Shown: positions 26,585-34,958, counted from the first letter of the stretch. The stretch is DNA of 35,435 nucleotides from Clostridioides difficile (GCF_900243075.1 NZ_OEZH01000095.1:1-35435); one strand, 5' to 3'. Numbers and translations: made by a program. Notes: generated by a model not told the origin, from the sequence alone.

Positions 26585-27014
26585 TACTTATAATAATGAA
26601 AATTTTATGAGAGCAAGAGCTTTTATAGAAAATAGTGAATTTAAAAAAGCATATGATTTTTTAAAGACTTTGACTGACAAATGTGCAGAATGGTATTATC
26701 TAACTGGTTTTTCTGCAATGAACATAGGATATTATGAAGAAGGTGAAGACTTCTTAAAAAGAGCAAAATTTATGGAACCTGAAAATAGCGAATATAGTGA
26801 TGCACTTAGAAGTTATACACAATATAGAAATGAATATAACAACAGAGCTGACAATTATAATAGAAGAAGACGTAATGATTTAGATGGATGTTGCTGTTGC
26901 TGTGATGATTGTTGTTGTTGTCTAGGTGACGATTGTTGTGAAAACTGTGCTAAGCTTTGGTGTTTAGATTCATGCTGTGAATGTTTTGGTGGAGATTTAA
27001 TAACTTGTTGTTAG
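26574..27014 (+). CDS. TPR-like protein with cysteine-rich tail
   Basis: A 146-residue protein in two parts. Residues 1-90 are a single TPR-like helical unit (FMRARAFIENSEFKKAYDFL, AEWYYLTGFSAMNIGYYEEGEDFL). After an Arg-rich linker (YNRRRRNDLDG) the last 45 residues hold 18 Cys, including runs of five and four (CCCCCDDCCCC) and later CC pairs. The start is ATG 26574, with AGAGGTGG as ribosome binding site, rather than GTG 26565, which overlaps that site. The tail could bind iron-sulfur or other metal, or be lipidated; no motif decides this. It overlaps the DUF5685 gene and is followed at 10 nt by a membrane-protein gene, so the three probably act together. Confidence 0.8.
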   Translation: MYSNTYNNENFMRARAFIENSEFKKAYDFLKTLTDKCAEWYYLTGFSAMNIGYYEEGEDFLKRAKFMEPENSEYSDALRSYTQYRNEYNNRADNYNRRRRNDLDGCCCCCDDCCCCLGDDCCENCAKLWCLDSCCECFGGDLITCC

Positions 27015-27024
27015 GATGATAAAT

Positions 27025-27522
27025 ATGAGTATAAAAGTTGCTTATGGAGGAGTTTTATTAGCATTAAATGTGATATTGTTGACTCTTACAAATATTATTC
27101 CTGTAAATACATTGTTTATTATGGGTTTAGCATCACTTTTAGTATCAATTGTAATAATGGAATGGGGATTTAAAAGTGGAATTGCTTTTTATATAGGTTC
27201 TATAGCTTTAGGATTTATAGTGATGGCAAGTAAGTCTCAATGGATTGTATATTCACTTACTTTTGGAATATATGGTATTGTAAAATATCTTATAGAAAAA
27301 GATAGGTCAATATATATTGAGTATTTTTTGAAATTAGTATTTGCAAATATAATGTTACTTATATTGTATTTTTTATTAAGGACAATAGTTTATATACCAA
27401 TAAATATTTTTATTATAGGTTCATTTGAGATAGCTTTTATAGTATATGACTATGTTTATAGTTCTTTTATAGGTTATTACAATAATAGGTTAAGAAAGAT
27501 GCTATTTAAAAATAACAGTTGA
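27025..27522 (+). CDS. Small integral membrane protein of unknown function
   Basis: A 165-residue protein with about five to six transmembrane helices (VLLALNVILLTLTNIIPVNT, ISSVIMEWGF-type loops, YFLKLVFANIMLLILYFLL). I do not recognise a family with certainty; the layout resembles small energy-coupling or DUF2232-like membrane proteins. The ATG at 27025 is preferred, with AGGATG as ribosome binding site; an upstream in-frame ATG at 27016 would add three residues. It is the third gene of the DUF5685 cluster and ends before a bidirectional terminator. Confidence 0.7.
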   Translation: MSIKVAYGGVLLALNVILLTLTNIIPVNTLFIMGLASLLVSIVIMEWGFKSGIAFYIGSIALGFIVMASKSQWIVYSLTFGIYGIVKYLIEKDRSIYIEYFLKLVFANIMLLILYFLLRTIVYIPINIFIIGSFEIAFIVYDYVYSSFIGYYNNRLRKMLFKNNS

Positions 27523-27554
27523 TTTTTATATTTAATATATACTTAGTGTAATAT

Positions 27555-27587
27555 AAAAAAGCTTTGATTTTTAGTCAGAGCTTTTTT
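27555..27587. terminator. Bidirectional terminator between convergent genes
   Basis: AAAAAAGCTTTGA (27555-27567) pairs with TCAGAGCTTTTTT (27575-27587); it has T runs on both strands and so can serve the membrane-protein gene and the HAD gene. Confidence 0.85.
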
Positions 27588-27628
27588 ATATTAGATATAA
27601 TATAAGTTTTTAAAATAGATAATATAGA

Positions 27629-28360
27629 TTAAATATCCACTATATTTACATCTGTAGCTAAAGAATAAATAATATCCTTTCTTTCTACTATTATCTGAAC
27701 ATTCTTAGAAATTTCATCATCAAGTGATATTTGGGATAAAAGTTCCTTTGTTGGATTTATTGCAATTGGATTTCCAACTCTTTTTAACATATTTATATCA
27801 CCATTAGTATCACCATAGGCATATGAGTTTGATAAGTCTAAATCATATTTTGCAACAAAATCGTTTATAGCATTATTTTTACTTATAGAATCCCACATTG
27901 GAATAACTGTTCCTGTAAATATATCATTTTCAAATACATAATTACTTCCTAGAAAATCAGTTACATTATATTTTTTTGCCATTTTTTCAACTAGAAACCC
28001 AGGGCTACCAGATATAAATATAACTATATGCCCTTGATTTAGATGCCACTCAATCCTTGAGCGTGTGTATTTATAAACCCTATCTGCTTTTAATTTGATT
28101 ACTTGGTCACTTGTAAAGTTAATACAGGTTTTATCTAATCCTTTTAATGAATCAACATAAAGGTCACATATTTCTAATAGATAATCATCATAATTACCTT
28201 GTCTTTTATCCCAATCCATAAAAGTGTCTCTAGCGTGTTTATACCAATTTTTTTGGTCAATTATATCGTATTTAATTAATTTCTTAAAATGTTCAACCAT
28301 AAGAGAGTCTCTATAAAGAGTACCATCTATATCAAAAAAAGCTGCTATATTTTTCATCAT
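27629..28360 (-). CDS. HAD-IB family phosphatase (SerB-like)
   Basis: A 243-residue cytoplasmic phosphatase of the haloacid dehalogenase superfamily. Motif I is FFDIDGTLYRDS (nucleophile D10, D12), motif II is VIFISGSPGFL (Ser), and motif III/IV is AYGDTNGDINML (Asp). A helical cap lies between motifs I and II. This is the HAD-IB group that includes phosphoserine phosphatase and lipid phosphatases; the substrate is not evident. GAGGTGG stands just before two adjacent ATGs (28360, 28357); either could be the start. It is convergent with the DUF5685 cluster. Confidence 0.88.
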   Translation of the reverse strand: MMKNIAAFFDIDGTLYRDSLMVEHFKKLIKYDIIDQKNWYKHARDTFMDWDKRQGNYDDYLLEICDLYVDSLKGLDKTCINFTSDQVIKLKADRVYKYTRSRIEWHLNQGHIVIFISGSPGFLVEKMAKKYNVTDFLGSNYVFENDIFTGTVIPMWDSISKNNAINDFVAKYDLDLSNSYAYGDTNGDINMLKRVGNPIAINPTKELLSQISLDDEISKNVQIIVERKDIIYSLATDVNIVDI

Positions 28361-28484
28361 AAGACCACCTCAATTAATCATTTCCTTATATTATATTATA
28401 AATTGTACCTAAGTTGTTAAAATATATGTATAATAATTTATATATTAAAAAACAAGTATTTTAAAGTTTAAAGGATGTGACTAT

Positions 28485-29573
28485 ATGAATTTTAATTTTG
28501 CAAAGGCTACGAATTCTAGACTTATGGGTAGTTTAGGTCTTATAATAAATTGGATAGATGATGAAAATAATCATTTTTGTCAATATTTTTTATTGGATGC
28601 AGAGGGATTAGGTTTGGCAGATTATGTGAGTTTAAAAAATCCAACACAAGAAGAAGCTTATATGGAAGAAGAAAGATTGATGGGAGGGTTTGGTTCAGAT
28701 AGAGTTGAATTAACGAAGGATGAATCTTTATTTTTAGTATCTTATTTTGGTAATAAGAATCTTTATTATGACAAGTTATTGCCAGGAGATAAATGTGAGT
28801 ATATTGATATTGTAAAAAATTATAAAACAGACTTAACTATAGAAAAATTATATAATAAGATATGTAAAAGAGTTTATGAAGAAGTTGAATTTATAAACTA
28901 TATGACCATGAGATTTATAGCATGGGATAGAGAAAGTTTAAAGTATTTTTCTGGAAGTGATGAGATTGCAAATATGCATATTACAAATATAAATGGAACA
29001 TTACTTAAAAATGTAGTAAGTGATAAAGGTCAAGGTCGATATATAAGTGAAGCTTTATATGAAGATAATGATGGATATTATATATGTAAAATTGCTTTTT
29101 GTATAAGTAAGTGTCATGAAACTGGTTTTAGAATTAATTCTCTATTAGTGACAGATAAAGAACCTATGTATGATTTTGAGGTGTTTGATGAGATTTCTAA
29201 GAGTGAATTTGTAAGTGTATATAGTGTAAATTCACCTGAGGAGTTTGCAAGAGTATTTTATAGAGAAAATCCATTCTTATTAAAAAGTGATATGAATGAA
29301 GGTATATTTTTTACTAGATTTAATTTTAATAATGACCATGTTAAAGAAAATGTATATATAATAAATAATGATATGAAAGCTATATATTACTTAATGGGAA
29401 ATAAGTTTTTTATTGGTACTTATAATGAAAGTGATTGCAATTGTATTAATGAAATAAGTCAATATAACTATAGTAAATATATTAAGTTTGAAGAGAATTT
29501 TTTCTTTGAACAAAATGCATTGTATGATTTTGCAGAATCAGGTTCAATAGATTTTGATGATTTTTTAGAATAA
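28485..29573 (+). CDS. Protein of unknown function (362 aa)
   Basis: I do not recognise this protein. It is soluble and acidic and rich in aromatic residues, with no signal peptide or membrane helix. Recurrent features are QYFLLDAEGLGLADYVSL near the start, a middle part with RFIAWDRESLKYFSGS, and an acidic end (SIDFDDFLE). AAAGGATG precedes the ATG, and a strong terminator follows. It is divergent from the HAD phosphatase gene. Confidence 0.75.
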   Translation: MNFNFAKATNSRLMGSLGLIINWIDDENNHFCQYFLLDAEGLGLADYVSLKNPTQEEAYMEEERLMGGFGSDRVELTKDESLFLVSYFGNKNLYYDKLLPGDKCEYIDIVKNYKTDLTIEKLYNKICKRVYEEVEFINYMTMRFIAWDRESLKYFSGSDEIANMHITNINGTLLKNVVSDKGQGRYISEALYEDNDGYYICKIAFCISKCHETGFRINSLLVTDKEPMYDFEVFDEISKSEFVSVYSVNSPEEFARVFYRENPFLLKSDMNEGIFFTRFNFNNDHVKENVYIINNDMKAIYYLMGNKFFIGTYNESDCNCINEISQYNYSKYIKFEENFFFEQNALYDFAESGSIDFDDFLE

Positions 29574-29588
29574 TAATTTTAGGCATTA

Positions 29589-29624
29589 TTTAAGCGAGAT
29601 TAACTGAATTTAATCTCGCTTAAA
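29589..29624. terminator. Perfect 15-bp terminator hairpin
   Basis: TTTAAGCGAGATTAA (29589-29603) pairs perfectly with TTAATCTCGCTTAAA (29610-29624). It ends the 362-aa gene on plus and, on minus, would end the transcript of the EFR1-type gene after it passes repeat copy 1. Confidence 0.8.
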
Positions 29625-29633
29625 TTTATTTCT

Positions 29634-29688
29634 ATAATATTGGGGGAATATTATGAGGAATACATTTATTATTGTGGTCAATTATTAA
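29634..29688. repeat. Hairpin repeat copy 1
   Basis: Matches 30936-30990 at 52 of 55 positions; the first 40 bases are identical and the three differences are all transitions. It contains the palindrome ATAATATT-GGGGG-AATATTAT (29634-29654). Weaker similarity extends about 50 nt further right. It lies downstream of the EFR1-type gene on the minus strand. Confidence 0.9.
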
Positions 29689-29821
29689 AAATTTATACAA
29701 TTTATTAAAAAAAATAAAAAAATTTATAACTTTCCTCATGTTATTTGCCAATATTAATTTTTGATATATTTTATATGTAGGTGTTGATTTGTAAGATGTT
29801 ATATATTTTGCTTATTAACCT

Positions 29822-30608
29822 CTATTTTTTAGTGAATATGCTAGAGTCATACCAGTTATCAAAATGGATAAATTTAAATGGTTGATGTATATCAATTGCA
29901 TTTTTAGGACAGTTATAAATACACCTCATACACAGGCAACAATTCCAATTAAATTTAACATTATCTTTTGTAACATTTATATTATGCTTAGGACAATTAT
30001 TAGCACATTTAGAACAGTGTGTACAATTATTTTTAACGTAGAAAAACTTACCTAAAATATGAGCTCCATACCATTCTGACCTACCAACAAAGGAGAGTAT
30101 TTTTACTAAAGTGCTACTATTTGGGAGGTATGAAATTCGATTTATTAAATTATGTACAGTAGTAGGTATTTCTTTATCTGCTTTATCAATAAGCTCTCTT
30201 GTTTTTATATCATCATATTTGACCATGAAATTTGATGGCATAGCAAATAATTTGTTATAAAATACTTTGAAACCTTTAGAAGCTAATTTTTTGATTAGCA
30301 AATTTGATGAAGCATAATTTATATAACTGTCTTCACCAGCTGTGTGTATTATAAATGTATCCATAGAGTGTGTATTAGGCAATTTTTTTTACAAAGTCTA
30401 ATACAATTTGAGGCGCATTAAATGAATGCACAGGATAGGCTATTCCTACTATATCATACGATGTTAAACGGATTTCAGATGTCTTGATATTTTCAATTTT
30501 TATACATTCGACACAAATCTGTTTATTTTCAAATTCTTGTTTTACTTTATTAATTATATATTCTGTCATTCCAGTTCCAGAAAAGTAAAATATACATAAT
30601 TTGTCCAA
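29822..30608 (-). pseudogene. EFR1-type flavodoxin/ferredoxin protein, split by a +1 frameshift at an A8 tract
   Basis: The N-terminal frame reads a flavodoxin (CIFYFSGTGMTEYI, VGIAYPVHSFNAPQIV) and stops just after DFVKKIA. The next frame begins PNTHSMDTFIIHTAGE and carries a ferredoxin part with CTHCSKCANNCP and CCLCMRCIYNCP (two 4Fe-4S clusters). At 30383-30390 minus there is an A8 run; with seven A the two frames join as DFVKKLPNTHSMDTF and give about 261 residues, normal for EFR1-family ferrodoxins. Start TTG 30608 has AGGGGGTG before it. Slippage may restore it, so it may be phase-variable rather than dead. A sequencing error is also possible. Confidence 0.85.
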
Positions 30609-30649
30609 AGTAACACCCCCTATAAATAAAATAGTCACTTGCTATAGTC

Positions 30650-30655
30650 ATTATA
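30650..30655 (-). promoter_or_regulatory. Extended -10 element for the EFR1-type gene
   Basis: On minus the sequence reads TGTTATAAT, an extended -10, about 45 nt upstream of the start. No good -35 is visible. Confidence 0.45.
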
Positions 30656-30820
30656 ACATAGAGCTAATTAACTTGATAGAAAACCAAAGGGATTTGCATG
30701 TTTAGTATTTTTATAATTATAGAATTAAATAATAGTTGTAGTATGTAGTGATATTTTACTAACATTAATTTAATTTCATTTCATTAATATACATTGTAAA
30801 TGGCTAATATAACTTTAAAT

Positions 30821-30859
30821 GAAAAAATCAGATAAAATTTAATTTTATCTGATTTTTTC
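30821..30859. terminator. Perfect 19-bp palindromic bidirectional terminator
   Basis: Bases 30821-30839 pair perfectly with 30841-30859, with A6 on the left and T6 on the right. On minus it would end the transcript of the Asn/Met repeat gene, about 160 nt after its stop codon. The 30639-31022 interval holds only this, the EFR1 -10 element and repeat copy 2; I see no gene. Confidence 0.85.
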
Positions 30860-30935
30860 TATATTTATATTATTAGATTATGTTAATATTTGTTGACCGA
30901 ATAAAAGTACATTCAGTCAACTTTCTATACCTATA

Positions 30936-30990
30936 ATAATATTGGGGGAATATTATGAGGAATACATTTATTATTATGACCAATTATTAA
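30936..30990. repeat. Hairpin repeat copy 2
   Basis: The second copy of the 55-nt element, with the palindrome ATAATATT-GGGGG-AATATTAT at 30936-30956. It lies in the 3' untranslated part of the Asn/Met repeat gene on minus. In the same orientation as copy 1, 1302 nt away, so the two flank the EFR1-type gene. Confidence 0.9.
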
Positions 30991-31022
30991 TGCTTTATAC
31001 AACTTACTTGAAAAAATATATA

Positions 31023-31913
31023 TTACATTTCTTCCTCATCAAATTCCTCTATATTAGTAGTTTGTGGTATACCTTGTATAGACATATTACTAGAGCCATA
31101 AGGAGTCGGGTATATATTAGGTGGCATAGTACTAGGCATAACCACAGGCATACCTTGCATTGTATTATGACATATAACACCTGGTATCATCATAAGTACA
31201 TTAGGAGGCATATTTTGATTGCATGAAAAGTTAGGAATACCCATATTATTATTTATGTTGCCAGACATATTGTTAGGCATACCCGTATTACCATACATAT
31301 TATTATTTATATTGCCAGACATGTTGTTAGGCATACCCATGTTATTATTCATATTATTAGGCATATTGTTAGGCATACTCATGTTATTATTCATGCTATT
31401 AGGCATATTGTTAGGCATACCCATGTTATTATTCATATTATTAGGCATATTGTTAGGCATACCCATGTTATTATTCATATTATTAGGCGTATTGTTAGGC
31501 ATACCCATATTATTATTCATGTTACTAGATGTATTATTAGGCATACCCATATTATTATTCATGTTGTTAGACATATTATTAGGCATACCCATATTGTTAT
31601 TCATGTTGCTAGACGTATTATTAGGCATATTATTTGTAGTAGATGTATTGTAATTCATATTTCCGGATGTATTATTTGTGTTAGGCAAGTTGTTTGGAGA
31701 ATTACTACTTTTAGGATAATTATTTACGCTATTAGGATATAGGTTATTTGTGTTCTGGTTATTAGGTATTTTTGTATAAACATTAGAAATTTGAGGGTCA
31801 TTTCTCAATTCATCTTGGGGAATTTCTTCATTAGTAATATAATCTGCATAGTTCGCTGGGTCTAAGTAAGGCATGTAACTAGTATCCAAATCCTTTTTTT
31901 TCTTGTTACTCAT
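31023..31913 (-). CDS. Asn/Met-rich tandem-repeat protein, unknown (possibly spore surface)
   Basis: A 296-residue low-complexity protein. Residues 1-60 are charged and Tyr-rich (KKKKDLDTSYMPYLDPANY, EEIPQDELRNDP). Asn-rich spacers follow, then nine tandem units of about 14 residues (consensus MPNNMPNNMNNNMG) at residues 96-225. The C-terminus is Pro/Met-rich and ends EEFDEEEM. It has no signal peptide and no membrane helix. AGGAGGTG precedes the ATG. Such composition is common in spore coat or exosporium proteins of clostridia, but nothing here proves it. A CATATTATA element about 80 nt upstream resembles a SigK -10 without a fitting -35. Confidence 0.8.
   Translation of the reverse strand: MSNKKKKDLDTSYMPYLDPANYADYITNEEIPQDELRNDPQISNVYTKIPNNQNTNNLYPNSVNNYPKSSNSPNNLPNTNNTSGNMNYNTSTTNNMPNNTSSNMNNNMGMPNNMSNNMNNNMGMPNNTSSNMNNNMGMPNNTPNNMNNNMGMPNNMPNNMNNNMGMPNNMPNSMNNNMSMPNNMPNNMNNNMGMPNNMSGNINNNMYGNTGMPNNMSGNINNNMGIPNFSCNQNMPPNVLMMIPGVICHNTMQGMPVVMPSTMPPNIYPTPYGSSNMSIQGIPQTTNIEEFDEEEM
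31239..31628 (-). repeat. 42-nt tandem repeat (nine units) inside the Asn/Met-rich gene
   Basis: Nine in-frame units encode MPNN(M/T)(P/S)(N/S)NMNNNMG. Eight are 42 nt, and one (31281-31334) is 54 nt. Units differ by only a few bases, so unit number probably varies between strains without breaking the frame. Confidence 0.9.
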
Positions 31914-32037
31914 ATTAAACTTGCACCTCCTATAAAACTATAAAAAAGTTTACAAAAACTTATTCTAATAATATATATATTAAAAAAGTTTATAATATGT
32001 GCATTCTAATTGTTATTAAATAAAATAAAAATTATTG

Positions 32038-32066
32038 TTGCAAACTTAAAAATAATAGCATATAAT
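32038..32066 (+). promoter_or_regulatory. Promoter of cadC-cadA
   Basis: TTGCAA (32038-32043), a 17-nt spacer and TATAAT (32061-32066), with the operator immediately downstream. Confidence 0.8.
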
Positions 32067-32070
32067 GAAC

Positions 32071-32090
32071 ATATGAACAGTTATTCATAT
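32071..32090 (+). promoter_or_regulatory. ArsR/SmtB-type operator
   Basis: ATATGAAC-AGTT-ATTCATAT is an imperfect inverted repeat of the kind bound by ArsR/SmtB repressors. It covers the expected transcription start just after the -10 element. Confidence 0.75.
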
Positions 32091-32114
32091 ATTATAAATA
32101 ACGGAGGATTAAAA

Positions 32115-32480
32115 ATGAGAGAAGAGATAAATGATTGTAATTGTAATGTAATACATGAAGAAATAGTAACAGAAGCTAAATCAACTATGCCAGATGAAGA
32201 AATGTTATATGATTTAGCAGAATTATTTAAAGTATTTGGAGATACTACTAGAGTAAAGATATTATATGCATTATTTGCAAATGAAATGTGTGTATGTGAT
32301 ATAGCGAGTTTATTAAATATGACTCACTCTGCAATATCTCATCAACTTAGAGTATTAAAGCAGGCTAGGTTAGTAAAGTTTAGAAGAGAAGGAAAGACAG
32401 TGTATTACTCATTAGATGATAGTCATATAAGTCAGATATTTGATTGTGGATTAAATCATATTAGAGAGACTTATAAATGA
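32115..32480 (+). CDS. cadC: ArsR/SmtB-family metal-responsive repressor (CadC-type)
   Basis: A 121-residue winged-helix repressor. EMCVCDIASLLNMTHSAISHQLRVLKQARLV is the recognition region, with C59 and C61 in the CVCD metal box. Cys8 and Cys10 at the N-terminus fit the second half of the CadC thiolate site (Cys7, Cys11, Cys58, Cys60 in S. aureus CadC), which senses Cd, Pb or Zn. The C-terminal DDSHISQIFDCGLNH could supply the alpha5 zinc site. The start is ATG 32115 behind ACGGAGG; the open frame extends further up but only over the promoter. It precedes the cation ATPase by 22 nt and should repress both genes until metal binds. Confidence 0.93.
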   Translation: MREEINDCNCNVIHEEIVTEAKSTMPDEEMLYDLAELFKVFGDTTRVKILYALFANEMCVCDIASLLNMTHSAISHQLRVLKQARLVKFRREGKTVYYSLDDSHISQIFDCGLNHIRETYK

Positions 32481-32502
32481 TAAATGAGAGGAGTGAATAT
32501 AT

Positions 32503-34890
32503 ATGGAAGCAAATAATCTAATTAAAAAAGAATTTATATTAGGAGGATTAAACTGTGCACATTGTGCAGAAGAAATTAATAACAAAGTTTCTAAGCTAAA
32601 AGAAGTTAAATCTTCCAACTTAAATTTTATAAATAAAAAACTTACAGTAAATATAGAGGATAGCCTTAATGAGGATACTACTATAGAAAAGATAATAGAT
32701 ATAATAGATTCAACAGAACCAGGACTTGATATACAAATAAGTTCTAAAGAAAATTCATCTAGTAAAACATCAATTAAAAGAGAGCTTATATTAGGAGGAT
32801 TAAACTGTGCACATTGTGCAGAGGAGATTAATAATAAAGTTTCTAAATTAAAAGAAATTGAATCTTCTAATTTAAACTTTGTAAATAAAAAACTTACAGT
32901 AAATATAATTACTGACTTTGAAGAGAATACTGTTATAAACAAGATAAAGGAAATAATAGATTCAACAGAACCAGGACTTGATATACAAGTAGGGTCTACT
33001 GACAAAGTAAAAGATGGGACTACTGAAAAAGCAGGAGCTATAAATGATACAAATAAGAAAGAGTTAATTCCACTTATAATTGGAGCTCTTGTATATATTT
33101 TTGGTATATATCAAACAGCTACAGGTTATGAAAGTCAATTTAGCAATATAGTATTTATAGTTGCTTATGTAATAGTAGGTGGAGATGTACTTTTAAGAGC
33201 AATAAGAAATATATCAAAAGGAAGAGTATTTGATGAAAACTTTTTGATGGCTCTAGCAACAGTAGGAGCATTAGCAATAGGAGAATTATCAGAAGCAGTA
33301 GGAGTTATGCTTTTCTATAAAGTAGGAGAGTATTTACAAGGTGTTGCAGTTGGTAAATCTAGAAAATCTATAACTTCACTTATGCAAATAAGACCAGATT
33401 ATGCAAATCTAAAAGTTAATTCTGAAGTTAAAGTAGTGTCACCAGAAGAAGTAAATGTAGGAGATATAATAGTAGTGAAACCTGGTGAAAAAGTACCATT
33501 AGATGGTGTAGTAGTAGATGGAGTTTCTATGTTAGATACTTCTGCACTTACAGGAGAATCAGTACTAAGAGAAGTTGAAAGAGGAGATGAAATTTTATCA
33601 GGTGTTATAAATAAGAATGCTTTATTGAGTATTGAAGTTACAAAGAGTTTTGGAGAATCAACAGTTTCTAAGATTCTTGACCTTGTTGAAAATTCTAGTA
33701 TCAAAAAATCAAAAACAGAAAACTTTATATCTAAATTTTCAAGATATTATACTCCAATAGTAGTAATAGCTGCCTTATTAATAGCATTTGTGCCACCACT
33801 TGTAGTCTCTGGTGAGGTATTTAGTGATTGGTTGTATAGAGGATTGATATTCTTAGTTGTTTCTTGTCCTTGCGCATTAGTTTTATCAATACCACTTAGC
33901 TTCTTTAGTGGAATTGGATTTGCATCTAAAAATGGAATCCTTATTAAGGGAAGTAATTACTTAGAAGCTTTAAGAAGTGTAGACACAGTAGTATTTGATA
34001 AAACAGGAACGCTTACTAAAGGTGTGTTTAATGTAACTAAATTAAATCCTAAAGGTATATCAGAAGAAGAGTTATTAGAATATGCAGCTATTGCAGAGGT
34101 AAATTCAAATCATCCAATAGCAAAGTCTATATTAAATTACTATAATAAAAAAATTGATTTAGACACAATAGACAGTTATGAGGAAATAGCGGCTTATGGA
34201 ATTAGAGTAAAATATAATGATAAGCTTATATTAGCAGGTAATGAGAAACTTATGAAAAAAGAAAATATATCTTATTCACCAGCTAAAGAAGTAGGTACAG
34301 TAGTCTATATTGCTGTTGATAAAGTATACAGAGGTTATATAGTTATATCTGATGAAGTAAAAGAAGATAGTAAAAATGCTATAAGAAGCTTAAAAGCAAT
34401 AGGAGTAAAAGAAGTTGTAATGCTAACTGGAGATAATGAGAAAGTAGCAAAAAATATTGCTCAAGAATTAGAATTAGATACAGTTTACTCAAATTTACTT
34501 CCTAATGAAAAAGTAGATAGATTAGAAGATTTATATGAAGGAAGAACTGAAAAAGAAAAAATAGCCTTTGTAGGTGATGGAATAAATGATGCTCCAGTTT
34601 TGGCTCGTGCTGATGTTGGTATAGCCATGGGAGGTTTAGGTTCAGATGCAGCTATTGAAGCAGCAGATGTAGTTCTTATGACAGATGAGCCTAGCAAGAT
34701 ATCTAAAGCAATTGAAATAGCAAACAAGACTAATAAAATAGTATGGCAAAACATAATATTTGCTCTAGGAGTAAAAATTATAGTTATGATACTAGGAGCT
34801 GGAGGAGTAGCTACTATGTGGGAAGCTATATTTGCTGATGTAGGTGTAGCACTTATAGCAGTAGTAAATGCTATGAGAGCTATGAGATAA
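32503..34890 (+). CDS. cadA: Cd/Zn/Pb-exporting P1B-type ATPase with two HMA domains
   Basis: A 795-residue membrane pump. Two near-identical heavy-metal-associated domains lie at the N-terminus, each with GGLNCAHCAEE (C18/C21 and C102/C105), exactly 252 nt apart. The membrane part has the ion-path motif SCPCALVLS (C455, P456, C457). The phosphorylation site is DKTGTLTKG (D499), followed by LTGDNEKVAKNIA and the GDGINDAPVLARADVGIAMG hinge. It exports divalent soft metals; CPC plus a CadC-type repressor suggests Cd/Zn/Pb rather than copper. It forms one operon with cadC and is followed by a terminator. Confidence 0.95.
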   Translation: MEANNLIKKEFILGGLNCAHCAEEINNKVSKLKEVKSSNLNFINKKLTVNIEDSLNEDTTIEKIIDIIDSTEPGLDIQISSKENSSSKTSIKRELILGGLNCAHCAEEINNKVSKLKEIESSNLNFVNKKLTVNIITDFEENTVINKIKEIIDSTEPGLDIQVGSTDKVKDGTTEKAGAINDTNKKELIPLIIGALVYIFGIYQTATGYESQFSNIVFIVAYVIVGGDVLLRAIRNISKGRVFDENFLMALATVGALAIGELSEAVGVMLFYKVGEYLQGVAVGKSRKSITSLMQIRPDYANLKVNSEVKVVSPEEVNVGDIIVVKPGEKVPLDGVVVDGVSMLDTSALTGESVLREVERGDEILSGVINKNALLSIEVTKSFGESTVSKILDLVENSSIKKSKTENFISKFSRYYTPIVVIAALLIAFVPPLVVSGEVFSDWLYRGLIFLVVSCPCALVLSIPLSFFSGIGFASKNGILIKGSNYLEALRSVDTVVFDKTGTLTKGVFNVTKLNPKGISEEELLEYAAIAEVNSNHPIAKSILNYYNKKIDLDTIDSYEEIAAYGIRVKYNDKLILAGNEKLMKKENISYSPAKEVGTVVYIAVDKVYRGYIVISDEVKEDSKNAIRSLKAIGVKEVVMLTGDNEKVAKNIAQELELDTVYSNLLPNEKVDRLEDLYEGRTEKEKIAFVGDGINDAPVLARADVGIAMGGLGSDAAIEAADVVLMTDEPSKISKAIEIANKTNKIVWQNIIFALGVKIIVMILGAGGVATMWEAIFADVGVALIAVVNAMRAMR

Positions 34891-34958
34891 GGTATAAATG
34901 TATGAACATACTATTTAAAAAACATACAATTATATATTGATTAAGTATATAATGAGGA

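Noticed and set aside
29634-29660. Replication-origin stem-loop like those of Rep-coding elements
   Set aside because: The TAATATT arm resembles a circovirus-type origin, but the nonanucleotide is absent from the loop and no rep gene is near.
30942-31226. Plus-strand 94-codon frame starting in repeat copy 2
   Set aside because: It begins with TTG inside the hairpin repeat and runs antisense into the Asn/Met gene. The corresponding frame in copy 1 stops early and differs by non-conservative changes, so coding is not supported.
31219-31653. Plus-strand Leu/Ile/Gly-rich 144-codon frame
   Set aside because: It is the antisense shadow of the 42-nt tandem repeat, whose period of 14 codons keeps any frame open.
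32451-33005. Minus-strand 184-codon repeat-containing frame opposite cadA
   Set aside because: The repeated sequence is only the antisense of the duplicated HMA domains.
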